From Phycobacter sedimenti (GTDB lineage: Bacteria; Pseudomonadota; Alphaproteobacteria; Rhodobacterales; Rhodobacteraceae), in contig NZ_JBBVGR010000009.1 of NCBI RefSeq assembly GCF_038148855.1, forward strand, positions 124,001 to 188,000: a stretch of 64,000 nt of DNA, in the 5' to 3' direction. How positions within the stretch are numbered: position 1 is the first letter of the stretch; each line of letters starts with the position of its first letter. Below are positions 41,115-50,674 of the stretch, one piece after another. Under the pieces are notes generated by a model, which made no database searches, was not told where the DNA came from, and was given only the letters and a program-made list of their open reading frames with translations. Both the position numbers and the translations under genes were made by a program.

Positions 41115-41609
41115 ATGGGCCATGTTGGTCTTAAGGAAACGTCGCCGAAGTGCCTGATCGTCGAGGACGACAGTTTCGACAAGAAAATGATGTATCGCAC
41201 CACACGGCTTGCAGTGAGCGGCATCACGATCAAAGTTGTAAGCACCTTGCAGGAGGCAAGGACGGCCGTCAGAACCGAACTGATTTCCCTGATCCTGCTG
41301 GATAACTCCTTGCCGGATGGAAAGGGAGCGGATTTTGCGATGGAGTTGGCCCTCTCCTCGAAATGGTCCGACATTCCGATCATCATAGTCTCCGATTGGC
41401 CCTCGCCTTTCATGTGGGACAAGGCGAGCGCCGCAGGTGTCAGACGGATCGTGACCAAGTCCGATCTGAAACCGCATCTCATAACCGAAATCCTCGCACC
41501 GAAAAATGGGGCAAGACCCACGTCCCCACATGCGATCCCAGGCGGCCTTCCAAGATCAAAGAGCACCCCTCTGACCGATCACGAAAAATCCGAGCGCGCC
41601 CGCGTTTGA
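41115..41609 (+). CDS. Single-domain response regulator
   Basis: A 164-residue protein consisting of one receiver (REC) domain and a basic tail of about 35 residues. The acidic pair is D18/D19 in 'CLIVEDDSFD', the phosphorylation site D63 in 'LILLDNSLPDGKG', and the conserved Lys is in 'RIVTKSDLK'. There is no output domain. The ATG at 41115 is preferred (GGAG 7 nt upstream); another ATG lies at 41100. Its partner kinase is probably the next gene, 72 nt downstream. Confidence 0.82.
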   Translation: MGHVGLKETSPKCLIVEDDSFDKKMMYRTTRLAVSGITIKVVSTLQEARTAVRTELISLILLDNSLPDGKGADFAMELALSSKWSDIPIIIVSDWPSPFMWDKASAAGVRRIVTKSDLKPHLITEILAPKNGARPTSPHAIPGGLPRSKSTPLTDHEKSERARV

Positions 41610-41681
41610 GCGTCAGCGCTCCCCACTGACTTCCTCTCAGCCCGCCACCCCATCGCGCTTAACGACAAGGACCTTCGCGTC

Positions 41682-42416
41682 ATGTTTCGTGCCGCCATGA
41701 ACAGAGGTGATGACTGCAAAAGCTGCGCGCGGACCCGCGCAGACGTGAACCTCATAGCCCAAAGAATCGGACATGACCTGCGCGCGCCGCTGCGTGCAAT
41801 GAAAACGCTTCCTGAATGGATTGTCGAAGAGTTCGAAGAGGAAGGCGGCACCGCCAACGTACAGGCAATCGAGTATCTGGATCTGATCACGGCCAAGGCC
41901 ATCCTGATGGAAAGCATGCTGGCAGGTCTTCTTGAATATGCCCTGGTGGCAGACCCGGCGGCCAGGTTCTGCAAGATTGATGTCACAGCAAAGATCAGCG
42001 ACATTGCCGACAGACACCTGCCGCAGGACAGGTTTGAGATTTCCATCGCCCCAGAGCTATCGCATATTGAGGTGGCGGAAGAGGATTTTGAGGCCTGCTT
42101 CAACCACCTGATATCCAACGCCGTGCAGCACAACGAGGAGCGCCCGCCCAAAGTGCGTGTCACGGCTCATCTTCAAGACACGACCGCCGTTTTCGAGATT
42201 GCGGACAACGGGCCAGGCATAGATCCGCAATTCCACCAGCGCATCTTCGAACCCTTTGCCCGGCTGCAACCTCGTGAAGAGGGAGAGGCCAGCGGTCTCG
42301 GGTTGGCAATAGCAAAGAAAATCGCGGGAAACTGGGGCGGCGTCCTGACCATTCAATCGGAATTGGGGCGCGGAACCTGTTTCAAGTTCAGTTTCCCGGT
42401 TGAGCCTTCGGGTTGA
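41682..42416 (+). CDS. Soluble histidine kinase
   Basis: A 244-residue kinase made only of dimerisation and catalytic domains. The phosphorylated His is H31 in 'RIGHDLRAPLRAM'. The N box 'FNHLISNAVQHNEE', G1 'DNGPGIDP' and G2 'SGLGLAIAKKIAG' are all present. No sensor domain or membrane segment is seen, so it probably takes its signal from a partner protein. Two Cys (CKSC) lie before the His box. Confidence 0.88.
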   Translation: MFRAAMNRGDDCKSCARTRADVNLIAQRIGHDLRAPLRAMKTLPEWIVEEFEEEGGTANVQAIEYLDLITAKAILMESMLAGLLEYALVADPAARFCKIDVTAKISDIADRHLPQDRFEISIAPELSHIEVAEEDFEACFNHLISNAVQHNEERPPKVRVTAHLQDTTAVFEIADNGPGIDPQFHQRIFEPFARLQPREEGEASGLGLAIAKKIAGNWGGVLTIQSELGRGTCFKFSFPVEPSG

Positions 42417-42507
42417 CCGCAGCCCGTTGCCAGCGCACGGCATATCTCTCCGGAAACAAACGGTTATTCACAGCCAAAGCGCGAATACACGAATCTGCTA
42501 TGGATGA

Positions 42508-42592
42508 TGGTGCGGGTGAAGGGACTTGAACCCCCACGCCTTGCGGCGCCAGAACCTAAATCTGGTGCGTCTACCAATTCCGCCACACCCGC
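42508..42592 (-). tRNA. tRNA-Leu (anticodon UAG)
   Basis: The minus strand folds as a class II tRNA. A 7-bp acceptor stem pairs GCGGGTG with CACCCGC, the anticodon stem is CCAGA/TCTGG with loop TTTAGGT (anticodon TAG, reads CUN), the long variable arm is CGCC-GCAA-GGCG, and the T loop is TTCAAGT. The discriminator is A and the CCA end is encoded (42508-42510). Confidence 0.96.
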
Positions 42593-42816
42593 ACGGGCGC
42601 AGCACCTGAGGCGCTGCGTGAGCCGCTCAATAGCAAAGCCCGCCCAAGGATGCGAGAGAAAATCGCACCGCCTTGAAACTTCTCCATTGCGGCAAGAATG
42701 ACACATGGTTTTCAAGCCTTTGGCTCATCCATGCAAAAACCCGCAGACGTCTGAGGGGTCTCGGGCTTATAAAGGGCAAAAAAAATAAAGCACACTGAGG
42801 CAGAGCGAGTACCCCA

Positions 42817-43350
42817 ATGAAAACGCAAGCGAATCCGCCTGCGCAGCACATTCTTGCGCGCATCATTCAAACCCGCCGCGAACGCAGCGACAGCATTGGG
42901 GCGCAGACCTCGGTCGCGCTGACCCAAGGCACAATGGTTCAGACACAGGATGGCGAAATCCCCGTTGAGACCTTGCAGCCCGGCGATCAGATCATCACCC
43001 GCACGCAAGGCTTTTCATCCGTCTTGGGGATCCGCAAAACGCGCAGCTTGATGCATGGCGTCACCTTTGCCGCCGGGTCCCTGGGCCATACCCAGCCCGG
43101 ACGCGACCTGCTGCTTCCCATCAATCAGCAGGTGCTGATCCGGGACTGGCGCGCCAGGGCCATGTTCGGACAGCCCCAGGCCGTTGTCCCCGCGTTCGAG
43201 TTGATTGACGATGAATTCATCCGCGACGAGGGCCTGCAGATGCTGGAGCTGTGCATTCTCAGCTTTGACCGGCCCCATGTGATCTATGCGGGCGGCATGG
43301 AGATCGCGACCTCAAAGGCCGCCAGCACCGACCTGCGCCCGGCCGCCTAA
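42817..43350 (+). CDS. Hint-domain protein lacking the catalytic cysteine
   Basis: A 177-residue protein with a Hint (hedgehog/intein, Hint_2-like) domain over about residues 30-165, common in Rhodobacteraceae. The usual start of the domain, C-F-x-x-G-T, reads 'VALTQGT', with Ala34 at the position of the nucleophilic Cys. 'VETLQPGDQIITRTQG' and 'LPINQQVLI' are the other conserved parts. Without Cys it should not self-cleave. The stop overlaps that of nnrD on the other strand. Confidence 0.8.
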   Translation: MKTQANPPAQHILARIIQTRRERSDSIGAQTSVALTQGTMVQTQDGEIPVETLQPGDQIITRTQGFSSVLGIRKTRSLMHGVTFAAGSLGHTQPGRDLLLPINQQVLIRDWRARAMFGQPQAVVPAFELIDDEFIRDEGLQMLELCILSFDRPHVIYAGGMEIATSKAASTDLRPAA

Positions 43351-45023
43351 AGCCCAAGTTTGCGAAAGACGGCGGGGATCTGTTCCGGCAGGTCCTCGGC
43401 GATCAGTCCGGGGCCGAATTCCAGCGCGCATTCCACATGCAGCCAGGCGGCACTTTCTGCCGCCTGCATCGGGGCAAAGCCTCGCGCCAAAAGGCCGGTG
43501 ATGAAACCCGCCAGAACGTCCCCCGACCCGGCGGTCGCCAGCCAAGGCGCAGCGCGGTCGTAATGCGCCGCGTTCACCGAACAGCGCCCATTCGGCGCAG
43601 CGATCACCGTATCGGCGCCCTTGAACAGCACCACGCAGCCCGCCCGCGCGGCGGCCTCGCGCGTCGCGTCCACCTTGGAATAAGCCGGGCCTTTGGTGGC
43701 GGGCGCGTTCAGCTTCTCTGCGATATCTGGAAACAGCCGCGCAAATTCGCCGCCATGGGGCGTCAAGACGCAGTTTTCATGCAGCATGGCGAACAGGTCT
43801 TCCGGCGCCTCGCCAAAGGCCGAGAGCGAATCGGCGTCCAGCACGGTTGCCCGTTTGGCCGCCAGCGTCGCAGGCACAAGCTCCCGCGCCCGATCAAGGC
43901 CCATTCCCGGCCCCAGACACAGGGCATTGAGACGAGAATCCTCCAAAACCTTTGTCAAAGCCTCGGCATCGGCAACGCGTTGCAACATCAGCGCGGTGAT
44001 CTGGCAGGCAACCTCCTGCTGGGCGCTTGGCGGCACGCCCAGCGTCACCAACCCTGCCCCGATCCGAAGCGCGCCGCGCGCAGACAGCCGCGCTGCACCT
44101 GTCTTACCGGAACCGCCCGTCAGGATCAGGGCATGGCCATGCCAGAATTTGTGCCCCTCAGACTTGGCAGCCCAAACCCAAGGCCTCGAGAAGAATGGCC
44201 TTTTGTCTTGAACCAAGGGCGTCTGGCACAACAACTCGACATCAGGCTCCCTTAGAACGCGATGCAGTGAATTTTTGGAAATCTCAGTAGCACGATATTG
44301 TTGAACTCCAATATCGACCACTTTCACAATACCGCAGGCTGACGAGCCGTCTTCCAAAAAGTGACCCACCTTCGGACTATCGAAAGTCACTGTCATGTGA
44401 GCCGCAAGTGCAGATACTCCGCCCCAGACCAGATCTTCACCAAAAGACCTTGCCTGCCTGGGATCACCAAGACATGCACCACTGTCCGAGCACAGACCAG
44501 ACGGCACGTCAATTGAGACAAGGCGCTCGAAATAGCGGCGCTTCTCGCCAAACCGGCCAATCAGATACCGCAACTCACCAGAAATCGGACGTGACAAGCC
44601 AATCCCAAACAATGCATCAATGACCAGATCTGCCCGCACGGCTTCCTGATAGGCATTCTCAGACCAATCCCCTTCATCGCCGTCAACCGAGCAGTCGACC
44701 TGGTTCCCCCCCAACCACCGCTCATAATTTTCCTTCGCATCCGGCGGCAGCTTGGCCGGATCTCCGTACAGAAAAACCTCCACCTCCCAGCCACGCTTTT
44801 TCAGCAATCGCGCTACGACGAACCCGTCGCCACCATTATTGCCTGGACCGCAGAGGACCACGGCGCGCTTGCCGGGGGTGTCCAGCTCTGGCCATTCCTC
44901 GAAAATGGCCTCCACAACGCCCTGCCCGGCCCGCTCCATCAGCTCTAGGCCGGTCACCTCACCTGACTCGATGGCGGCCTGTTCAATGGCGCGCATTTGG
45001 GCAGCGGTCAGCAATTCGGTCAT
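43347..45023 (-). CDS. nnrD: Bifunctional NAD(P)H-hydrate epimerase / ADP-dependent dehydratase
   Basis: A 558-residue enzyme that repairs hydrated NAD(P)H. The N-terminal epimerase (YjeF_N, about 1-230) has 'CGPGNNGGDGFVVARLL' and 'VIDALFGIGLSRPISG'; the C-terminal kinase-like dehydratase (about 290-550) has 'LTPHGGEFARLFP', 'LFKGADTVIAAPNG' and 'ATAGSGDVLAGFITGLLARG'. It is about 50 residues longer than E. coli YjeF. Residues about 100-285 (44170-44720) are encoded by DNA of roughly 53 % GC, against about 68-70 % on both sides. Confidence 0.93.
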   Translation of the reverse strand: MTELLTAAQMRAIEQAAIESGEVTGLELMERAGQGVVEAIFEEWPELDTPGKRAVVLCGPGNNGGDGFVVARLLKKRGWEVEVFLYGDPAKLPPDAKENYERWLGGNQVDCSVDGDEGDWSENAYQEAVRADLVIDALFGIGLSRPISGELRYLIGRFGEKRRYFERLVSIDVPSGLCSDSGACLGDPRQARSFGEDLVWGGVSALAAHMTVTFDSPKVGHFLEDGSSACGIVKVVDIGVQQYRATEISKNSLHRVLREPDVELLCQTPLVQDKRPFFSRPWVWAAKSEGHKFWHGHALILTGGSGKTGAARLSARGALRIGAGLVTLGVPPSAQQEVACQITALMLQRVADAEALTKVLEDSRLNALCLGPGMGLDRARELVPATLAAKRATVLDADSLSAFGEAPEDLFAMLHENCVLTPHGGEFARLFPDIAEKLNAPATKGPAYSKVDATREAAARAGCVVLFKGADTVIAAPNGRCSVNAAHYDRAAPWLATAGSGDVLAGFITGLLARGFAPMQAAESAAWLHVECALEFGPGLIAEDLPEQIPAVFRKLGL

Positions 45024-45195
45024 TCTTTCGCCCCTTGCGTTTCAAAACCGCACAGTTTTTGTGCGCATAGACTATTTTTTAATCATGCATGCCTGTTTTG
45101 CAGGCTGATTTTCCGGCAACTTGAGCAGTATCCATTGTCCACGGCATTTAGAAATGATCTGACCACCTTCGACAAGGTTGTGAGGAGCCCCCGAG

Positions 45196-45534
45196 ATGAA
45201 AAAGATCGAAGCCATCATCAAACCGTTCAAACTGGACGAGGTGAAAGAGGCACTGCAGGACGTGGGCGTTCAGGGCCTCTCTGTGATCGAGGTCAAGGGC
45301 TTTGGTCGCCAAAAGGGTCACACCGAACTCTATCGCGGCGCCGAATACGTGGTGGATTTCCTGCCCAAGGTGAAGATCGAGGTGGTTCTGGACGACGATC
45401 AGGTGGACGCTGCCATTGAGGCCATCGTGAACGCCGCCAAGACCGACAAGATCGGTGACGGCAAGATCTTCGTCAGCCCCGTTGAGCAGGCCATCCGCAT
45501 CCGCACCGGCGAGACCGGCCCCGACGCGCTTTAA
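45196..45534 (+). CDS. glnB: Nitrogen regulatory protein PII
   Basis: The 112-residue PII senses 2-oxoglutarate and ATP/ADP and relays nitrogen status. The T-loop 'GHTELYRGAEYVVDFLPK' contains Tyr51, the uridylylation site, and 'KIGDGKIFVSPVEQAIRIRTGE' is canonical. GGAGCCCCCGAG precedes the ATG. glnA follows after 95 nt, the usual glnBA operon of alphaproteobacteria. Confidence 0.97.
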   Translation: MKKIEAIIKPFKLDEVKEALQDVGVQGLSVIEVKGFGRQKGHTELYRGAEYVVDFLPKVKIEVVLDDDQVDAAIEAIVNAAKTDKIGDGKIFVSPVEQAIRIRTGETGPDAL

Positions 45535-45629
45535 CATTCCAACACCGCCTGCCCGCCGGACCCGTTCAGGGCCGCATCCGATGGCAGCGCACAGACGACA
45601 CAGATTTTTCTTACGGAGAGGAAAACAAA

Positions 45630-47036
45630 ATGAGCAAGGACGCAGTTCTTCAGCTGATCAAGGACGAAGATGTCGCCTATGTGGACATCCGGTTCACCGA
45701 CGTACGCGGCAAGCTGCAGCACGTCACGGTGGACGTCGACATGGTTGACGAGGATTTCCTCGAAGAGGGTTTCATGTTCGACGGCTCCTCGATCGCGGGC
45801 TGGAAGTCGATCGAAGCTTCGGACATGAAGCTGATCCCGGACACCAACAGCGCCTATGTCGATCCCTTCTACGCGGAAAAGACCATCTGCATCCACTGCT
45901 CGGTCGTTGAGCCCGACACCGGTGAAGCCTACGAGCGCGACCCGCGCGGCACCGCTCAGAAAGCCGAAGCCTACCTGAAATCCTCGGGCATTGGCGATGT
46001 AGCCTTCATGGGCCCGGAAGCGGAATTCTTCCTGTTTGACGATGTGCGCTTCTCGAACACCATCAACAAAGTCTCCTACGAAGTTGATGCGAGCGACGCC
46101 TCCTGGAACACCGACACCGAGTATGAGACCGGCAACATGGGCCACCGTCCCGGCGTCAAGGGCGGCTACTTCCCGGTGAACCCGATCGACGAAGCGCAGG
46201 ACCTGCGCTCCGAAATGCTGTCGACCATGAAGCGCCTCGGCATGAAAGTGGACAAGCACCACCACGAGGTTGCCTCCTGCCAGCACGAACTGGGCCTGAT
46301 CTTCGACAGCCTGACCAAGCAGGCGGACGAGTTGCAGAAGTACAAGTACGTGATCCACAACGTCGCGCACGCCTATGGCAAATCGGCAACCTTCATGCCG
46401 AAACCGATCGCAGGCGACAACGGCACCGGCATGCACGTCAACATGTCCATCTGGAAAGACGGCAAGCCGCTGTTCGCAGGTGACAAGTACGCAGACCTGT
46501 CTCAGGAAGCGCTGTACTTCATCGGCGGCATCCTGAAGCACGCAAAAACGCTGAACGCCTTCACCAACCCGTCCACCAACTCCTACAAGCGTCTGATCCC
46601 GGGCTTTGAAGCCCCCGTTCTGCGCGCGTACTCGGCTCGTAACCGCTCTGGCTGCGTGCGTATTCCGTGGACCGAAAGCCCGAAAGCCAAGCGCGTCGAG
46701 GCCCGCTTCCCCGATCCGGCCGCAAACCCCTACCTGGCGTTTGCTGCCCTGCTGATGGCCGGTCTGGACGGCATCAAGAACAAGATCGATCCGGGCGAAG
46801 CCATGGACAAGAACCTGTACGATCTGCCCGCAGAAGAGCTGGCCGACATCCCGACCGTCTGCGGCTCCCTGCGCGAAGCGCTGGAGTGCCTAGCGGCCGA
46901 CCACGACTTCCTGCTGCAGGGCGACGTGTTCACCAAAGACCAGATCGAGGGCTACATCGCGCTCAAGATGGAAGAGGTGGAAACCTACGAACACACCCCG
47001 CACCCGGTCGAATACGGCATGTACTACAGCTGCTAA
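45630..47036 (+). CDS. glnA: Glutamine synthetase, type I
   Basis: A 468-residue GSI-beta enzyme that makes glutamine from glutamate and ammonia. 'FDGSSIAGWKSIEASDMKLIPD', 'KPIAGDNGTGMHVN' and 'NPSTNSYKRLIPG' are standard, and the adenylylation site Tyr397 ('KNLYDLP') is at exactly the expected position. It is probably co-transcribed with glnB and ends at a strong terminator. Confidence 0.98.
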   Translation: MSKDAVLQLIKDEDVAYVDIRFTDVRGKLQHVTVDVDMVDEDFLEEGFMFDGSSIAGWKSIEASDMKLIPDTNSAYVDPFYAEKTICIHCSVVEPDTGEAYERDPRGTAQKAEAYLKSSGIGDVAFMGPEAEFFLFDDVRFSNTINKVSYEVDASDASWNTDTEYETGNMGHRPGVKGGYFPVNPIDEAQDLRSEMLSTMKRLGMKVDKHHHEVASCQHELGLIFDSLTKQADELQKYKYVIHNVAHAYGKSATFMPKPIAGDNGTGMHVNMSIWKDGKPLFAGDKYADLSQEALYFIGGILKHAKTLNAFTNPSTNSYKRLIPGFEAPVLRAYSARNRSGCVRIPWTESPKAKRVEARFPDPAANPYLAFAALLMAGLDGIKNKIDPGEAMDKNLYDLPAEELADIPTVCGSLREALECLAADHDFLLQGDVFTKDQIEGYIALKMEEVETYEHTPHPVEYGMYYSC

Positions 47037-47060
47037 GATCGGCAGTCGGATGACTTCGGA

Positions 47061-47090
47061 AAGAGCGCCCAGCGGGCGCTCTTTTCTTTT
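47061..47090 (+). terminator. Terminator of glnBA
   Basis: A 10-bp stem, AAGAGCGCCC (47061-47070) and GGGCGCTCTT (47074-47083), with a 3-nt loop is followed by TTCTTTT, 25 nt after glnA. Confidence 0.9.
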
Positions 47091-47220
47091 GAGGCGTCAC
47101 TGCGCTGAGTGCCGCCGACAAAGGGCTGGAATCGGGTAATCCCGTTAACGCATCCTTTAGAATGGGCTGCTTAGTGTGAAACAAGATACATAGTCAGCCT
47201 TCAGGACAGCCATAATACAC

Positions 47221-48399
47221 GTGCAAAGCTTCAGCCTCAGCGAACTCGGCCTGGTTGACGGCCCAGAGCACCATGCGTTCGACAACCTGACCGAACTGGC
47301 CAAACGCGTCACTGGTGCGTCGGTGTCCCTTGTGTCCACAGTTGATCCCGAAAACGATCGTCAGTTCTTTACAAGCCACCTCGGGCTGGGCGAGCCTTGG
47401 TCCAGTAGGCGGCAAACGCCGCTGTCTCATTCCTTCTGCCAACATGTCGTCAGCGCCAACGCGCCCCTGATAGTTGAAGACGCGCGCATCACGCCTCTTG
47501 TCCGCGACAATCTCGCCATTCCAGACCTTGGGGTCATCGCCTATCTGGGCGTCCCCGTGCACATGCCCAGCGGAGAGCCGATTGGCGCCCTGTGCGTGAT
47601 TGAAAGCAAGCCGCGGGCCTGGAGTGACAATGATTTGTCGCTGTTGCAACAACTCGCCGACTGCGTATCAGACGCCATAAAGATGAAGGCGGCCCTGTTG
47701 CATGTCGATCAGATCAGTCGCGAGCAACGCGAATTCACCTATGCGGTCTCGCACGATCTGAAATCGCCGGCGCGCACACTCAACCTGCTGCTGCACGAGC
47801 TGGAGCTGGAAAACGCGGGAATGAACGAAGAAGGCAGGCTGCTGCTTCAGCAAAGCCAGAAGACTGCCAGCCGCATGATGGATCAGATGACAGACATTCT
47901 GGAGTATTCCAGAGTCCTGGGCGCCAGAACCAGGAAAGACAGCATCGACCTCAACCACCTGATTGCGGAACTGTTGGATGATCTCAAGGGAGAGATCAAA
48001 CATTCCGGCGCAGATGTCTCTTTTGCTCCGCTCCCCAACGTCATCGGAAACCGGATGCAACTGCGCTGCCTGTTTCAGAACCTCATTACAAACGGCATCA
48101 AGTTTCAGCCTGCTGGAAACCGGCCCGTCGTACACATAAGAACCGGACCGAAAACGTCGGCCGCAATGGTAGACATCGAGGTATCGGACAACGGGATCGG
48201 CATCAGGCAGGAAGATCAGCGCCAGATATTTGAGCTATTCAAACGGCTCCACCATTCATCCGACTATGACGGATCTGGCATCGGCCTCACCCTCAGTCTG
48301 CGCATATGCGCAAACCACAAGGGCATGCTTTCGGTCATCTCCGAGGAAGGACAGGGGGCAACCTTCCGGGTCTCCTTGCCAGAAGCGCAAGAGGCTTGA
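47221..48399 (+). CDS. GAF-domain sensor histidine kinase
   Basis: A 392-residue soluble kinase with a GTG start at 47221. A GAF domain covers about residues 15-160 ('LPIEDARI...LGVIAYLGVPVHMPSGEPIGALCV' type signature), followed by HisKA with His178 in 'YAVSHDLKSPAR' and an HATPase domain ('LITNGIKFQP', 'DNGIGIRQED', 'GSGIGLTLSLRI'). There is no membrane segment. The kinase core resembles that at 41682. No response regulator is adjacent. The signal for the GAF domain is unknown. Confidence 0.9.
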   Translation: MQSFSLSELGLVDGPEHHAFDNLTELAKRVTGASVSLVSTVDPENDRQFFTSHLGLGEPWSSRRQTPLSHSFCQHVVSANAPLIVEDARITPLVRDNLAIPDLGVIAYLGVPVHMPSGEPIGALCVIESKPRAWSDNDLSLLQQLADCVSDAIKMKAALLHVDQISREQREFTYAVSHDLKSPARTLNLLLHELELENAGMNEEGRLLLQQSQKTASRMMDQMTDILEYSRVLGARTRKDSIDLNHLIAELLDDLKGEIKHSGADVSFAPLPNVIGNRMQLRCLFQNLITNGIKFQPAGNRPVVHIRTGPKTSAAMVDIEVSDNGIGIRQEDQRQIFELFKRLHHSSDYDGSGIGLTLSLRICANHKGMLSVISEEGQGATFRVSLPEAQEA

Positions 48400-48511
48400 C
48401 GCAGAAACAGCGTCAGCCGCTCGTCGTTCCTTCCCCTACCCCACTACGTGGCTTGAAACCCTTCCGCCCCACCTGTAAACGACCGACCTTTGCCCCAACA
48501 GGAGACAGGCC

Positions 48512-49780
48512 ATGGCGCAACAGGAACCTCTCGTCGCGCCTGCAACTCTCGGTATCGATTTTGGCACGTCCAACTCCGCTGCGGGCGTTGCGGTGGGGGG
48601 ACAGCCCTACCTGATTGAATTGGCGCCGGGCGAGACTTCCTTGCCGACAGCGGTCTTCTTTGATGCCGAGGACGGGCGCATGCGCATTGGCAACAGTGCC
48701 ATTCGCGCTTTGACTGCGGGCGAGGCGGGCCGTTTCATGCGGGCCCTCAAGAGCCTTCTCGGCACGCCCCTCTTGCATGAGGAACGGCGGCTGGGAGGGG
48801 AACGCATGACCTTTGCCGATGTGATTGCGCGTTTCCTCAGCGAGGTAAAATCGCGGGCCGAGGCCCAGACCCGCATGACATTCACCCATGCGCTATCGGG
48901 GCGCCCGGTGCGCTTTCACAGCCGGAATGACACACGCAACGCCCGCGCCGAAGAGGACCTGCGTTCCTGTTATCTCAGGGCCGGGTTTGAGGACGTCCGC
49001 TTCATGCTGGAGCCGGAGGCGGCGCTGCGGGCGACCCGGCCGCAGGCTGGCATCGGCCTGATCGTGGACATCGGCGGGGGCACCTCGGATTTCACGGCTT
49101 TCCGTCAAGAGACCGATGGGGCGACAGAGATCCTCGCCTCGCATGGCATCCGCCTTGGCGGCACCGATTTCGACCAGCGGATCAGTCTCTCCAAAGCGAT
49201 GCCGCTGCTCGGCCGTGGCAGCCAGATCCGCGACAGTTTCGGCCCCGGCACCCTCCCCGCCCCGAACCGGGTCTTCAATGATCTGTCCAGCTGGCAGATG
49301 ATCCCTTTCCTCTATACGCCTGAAGAACTGCGCGCCGCCCGCGACCTGATGCGCCAGGCGGTGGAACCAGAAAAGCTTTCGAGGCTGGTCTCAACTCTGG
49401 AAGATCAGCTTGGCCATGACATCGCTTTTGCGGTGGAACGCGCGAAAATCGCGATCAATCAGCCAGGTACCCCTTCTACGCCGGTCAACCTTGCGGTTTT
49501 GGAACGCGGGCTGCAGGCCCCATTGGCCGGCGACGAGCTGAGCGACCTTCTCAGCGCGCAGATGGAAGAGCTGACCGAGGCTGCTCGGGACACTTTGCGC
49601 ATGGCAGAACTGGCGCGAGCGGAGGTGAGCCGGATCGTGCTGGTCGGCGGCTCTTCGCTGCTGTCCTGCTTGCAGGCACACATGGAAACACTGTTCCCGA
49701 ATGCCACCTTCGAAAGCGGACAAGCCCTGACCGCGGTTGGCGACGGGTTGGCCCTGGCCGCGCCCACCGCCTTTGACTGA
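48512..49780 (+). CDS. YegD-like Hsp70 family protein
   Basis: A 422-residue actin-like ATPase related to E. coli YegD. It has the phosphate-1 loop 'GIDFGTSNSAAGVAV' (about 14-28), the phosphate-2 loop 'IVDIGGGTSDFTAF' (about 185) and the adenosine motif 'IVLVGGSSLL'. Only the nucleotide-binding domain is present; the DnaK substrate-binding domain is missing, as in YegD. It is not next to dnaJ or grpE. The client or role is unknown. Confidence 0.9.
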   Translation: MAQQEPLVAPATLGIDFGTSNSAAGVAVGGQPYLIELAPGETSLPTAVFFDAEDGRMRIGNSAIRALTAGEAGRFMRALKSLLGTPLLHEERRLGGERMTFADVIARFLSEVKSRAEAQTRMTFTHALSGRPVRFHSRNDTRNARAEEDLRSCYLRAGFEDVRFMLEPEAALRATRPQAGIGLIVDIGGGTSDFTAFRQETDGATEILASHGIRLGGTDFDQRISLSKAMPLLGRGSQIRDSFGPGTLPAPNRVFNDLSSWQMIPFLYTPEELRAARDLMRQAVEPEKLSRLVSTLEDQLGHDIAFAVERAKIAINQPGTPSTPVNLAVLERGLQAPLAGDELSDLLSAQMEELTEAARDTLRMAELARAEVSRIVLVGGSSLLSCLQAHMETLFPNATFESGQALTAVGDGLALAAPTAFD

Positions 49781-49876
49781 ACCCGGGCTACGGGGCCAAA
49801 CGCGCTGGCTTTCCCATGGAATTTCCACTCTGTCTCGCTAGGATTGGCGCGTTCCAGCCTGTTGAAAGCCAAACCC

Positions 49877-50674
49877 ATGCGAATTCTCCCTGTTCTCTGC
49901 CTGTCTCTTGCAACCTGCCTTCCCGGCGTCTCATTTGCCGCGGCCTGCGGCAATACATCTGCCGGATTCGAGGCCTGGAAAGCCGATTTCGCGAAGGAGG
50001 CACAACGCGCAGGGGTGCGGGCAAAAGGTCTGAAAGCACTGCAAAACGCCAGCTATGCCAGCCGGACCATCGCAGCGGACCGCAACCAGAAAAGCTTTCG
50101 CTACAGTCTGGAGAAATTCATGCAACTGCGCGGATCCGCCACCATCGTGGCGCAGGGACGCAAACGCAAGGCCCGAAATCCGGCCTTTTTTGCGGCGTTG
50201 GAAAAGAAATACGGCGTCCCCGCTGGCGTCTTGATCGCCATTCACGGGATGGAAACGGCCTTTGGCCATTTCATGGGTGACAGCCAGGTGGTCTCGGCTA
50301 TCGTGACGCTGACCTATGATTGCCGCCGCTCTGACTTTTTCCGCCCCCACGCCCTTGGCGCGTTGAAACTGGTCGACCAGGGCGCCATCACGCCGCAAAC
50401 GCTGGGGGCCAAACATGGTGAGCTGGGTCACACCCAGTTCCTGCCCGGAAACGCGCTCAGCTACGGGGTGGATTGGGGCGGTGATGGGCGTGTCGACTTC
50501 TACGACATGGAGGATGCGCTGGCCTCTACCGCCAACTACCTGCGCAAAAGAGGATGGAAGCGCGGCAAGGGCTATCAACAGGGAGAGCCGAACTTCAAGG
50601 TGTTGAAAGAGTGGAACGCGGCGACCGTTTACCAGCAATCGCTGGCCATAATGGGGCGACAGATCGACGGCTGA
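49877..50674 (+). CDS. Lytic murein transglycosylase, MltB family
   Basis: A 265-residue secreted enzyme with a signal peptide (about residues 1-22) and no lipobox, so likely periplasmic. The catalytic Glu is E126 in 'IAIHGMETAFGHFMGD'. 'HTQFLPGNALSYGVDWGGDGRVDFYDMEDALASTANYL' is a typical SLT_2 C-terminal half. The ATG at 49877 is chosen for the signal peptide. There is no C-terminal peptidoglycan-binding domain. Confidence 0.92.
   Translation: MRILPVLCLSLATCLPGVSFAAACGNTSAGFEAWKADFAKEAQRAGVRAKGLKALQNASYASRTIAADRNQKSFRYSLEKFMQLRGSATIVAQGRKRKARNPAFFAALEKKYGVPAGVLIAIHGMETAFGHFMGDSQVVSAIVTLTYDCRRSDFFRPHALGALKLVDQGAITPQTLGAKHGELGHTQFLPGNALSYGVDWGGDGRVDFYDMEDALASTANYLRKRGWKRGKGYQQGEPNFKVLKEWNAATVYQQSLAIMGRQIDG

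Noticed and set aside
45024..45195. A sigma54 (-24/-12) promoter before glnB
   Set aside because: The region has TGC-like and TTTTGC-like elements but lacks the required GG at -24, so a sigma54 site cannot be supported.
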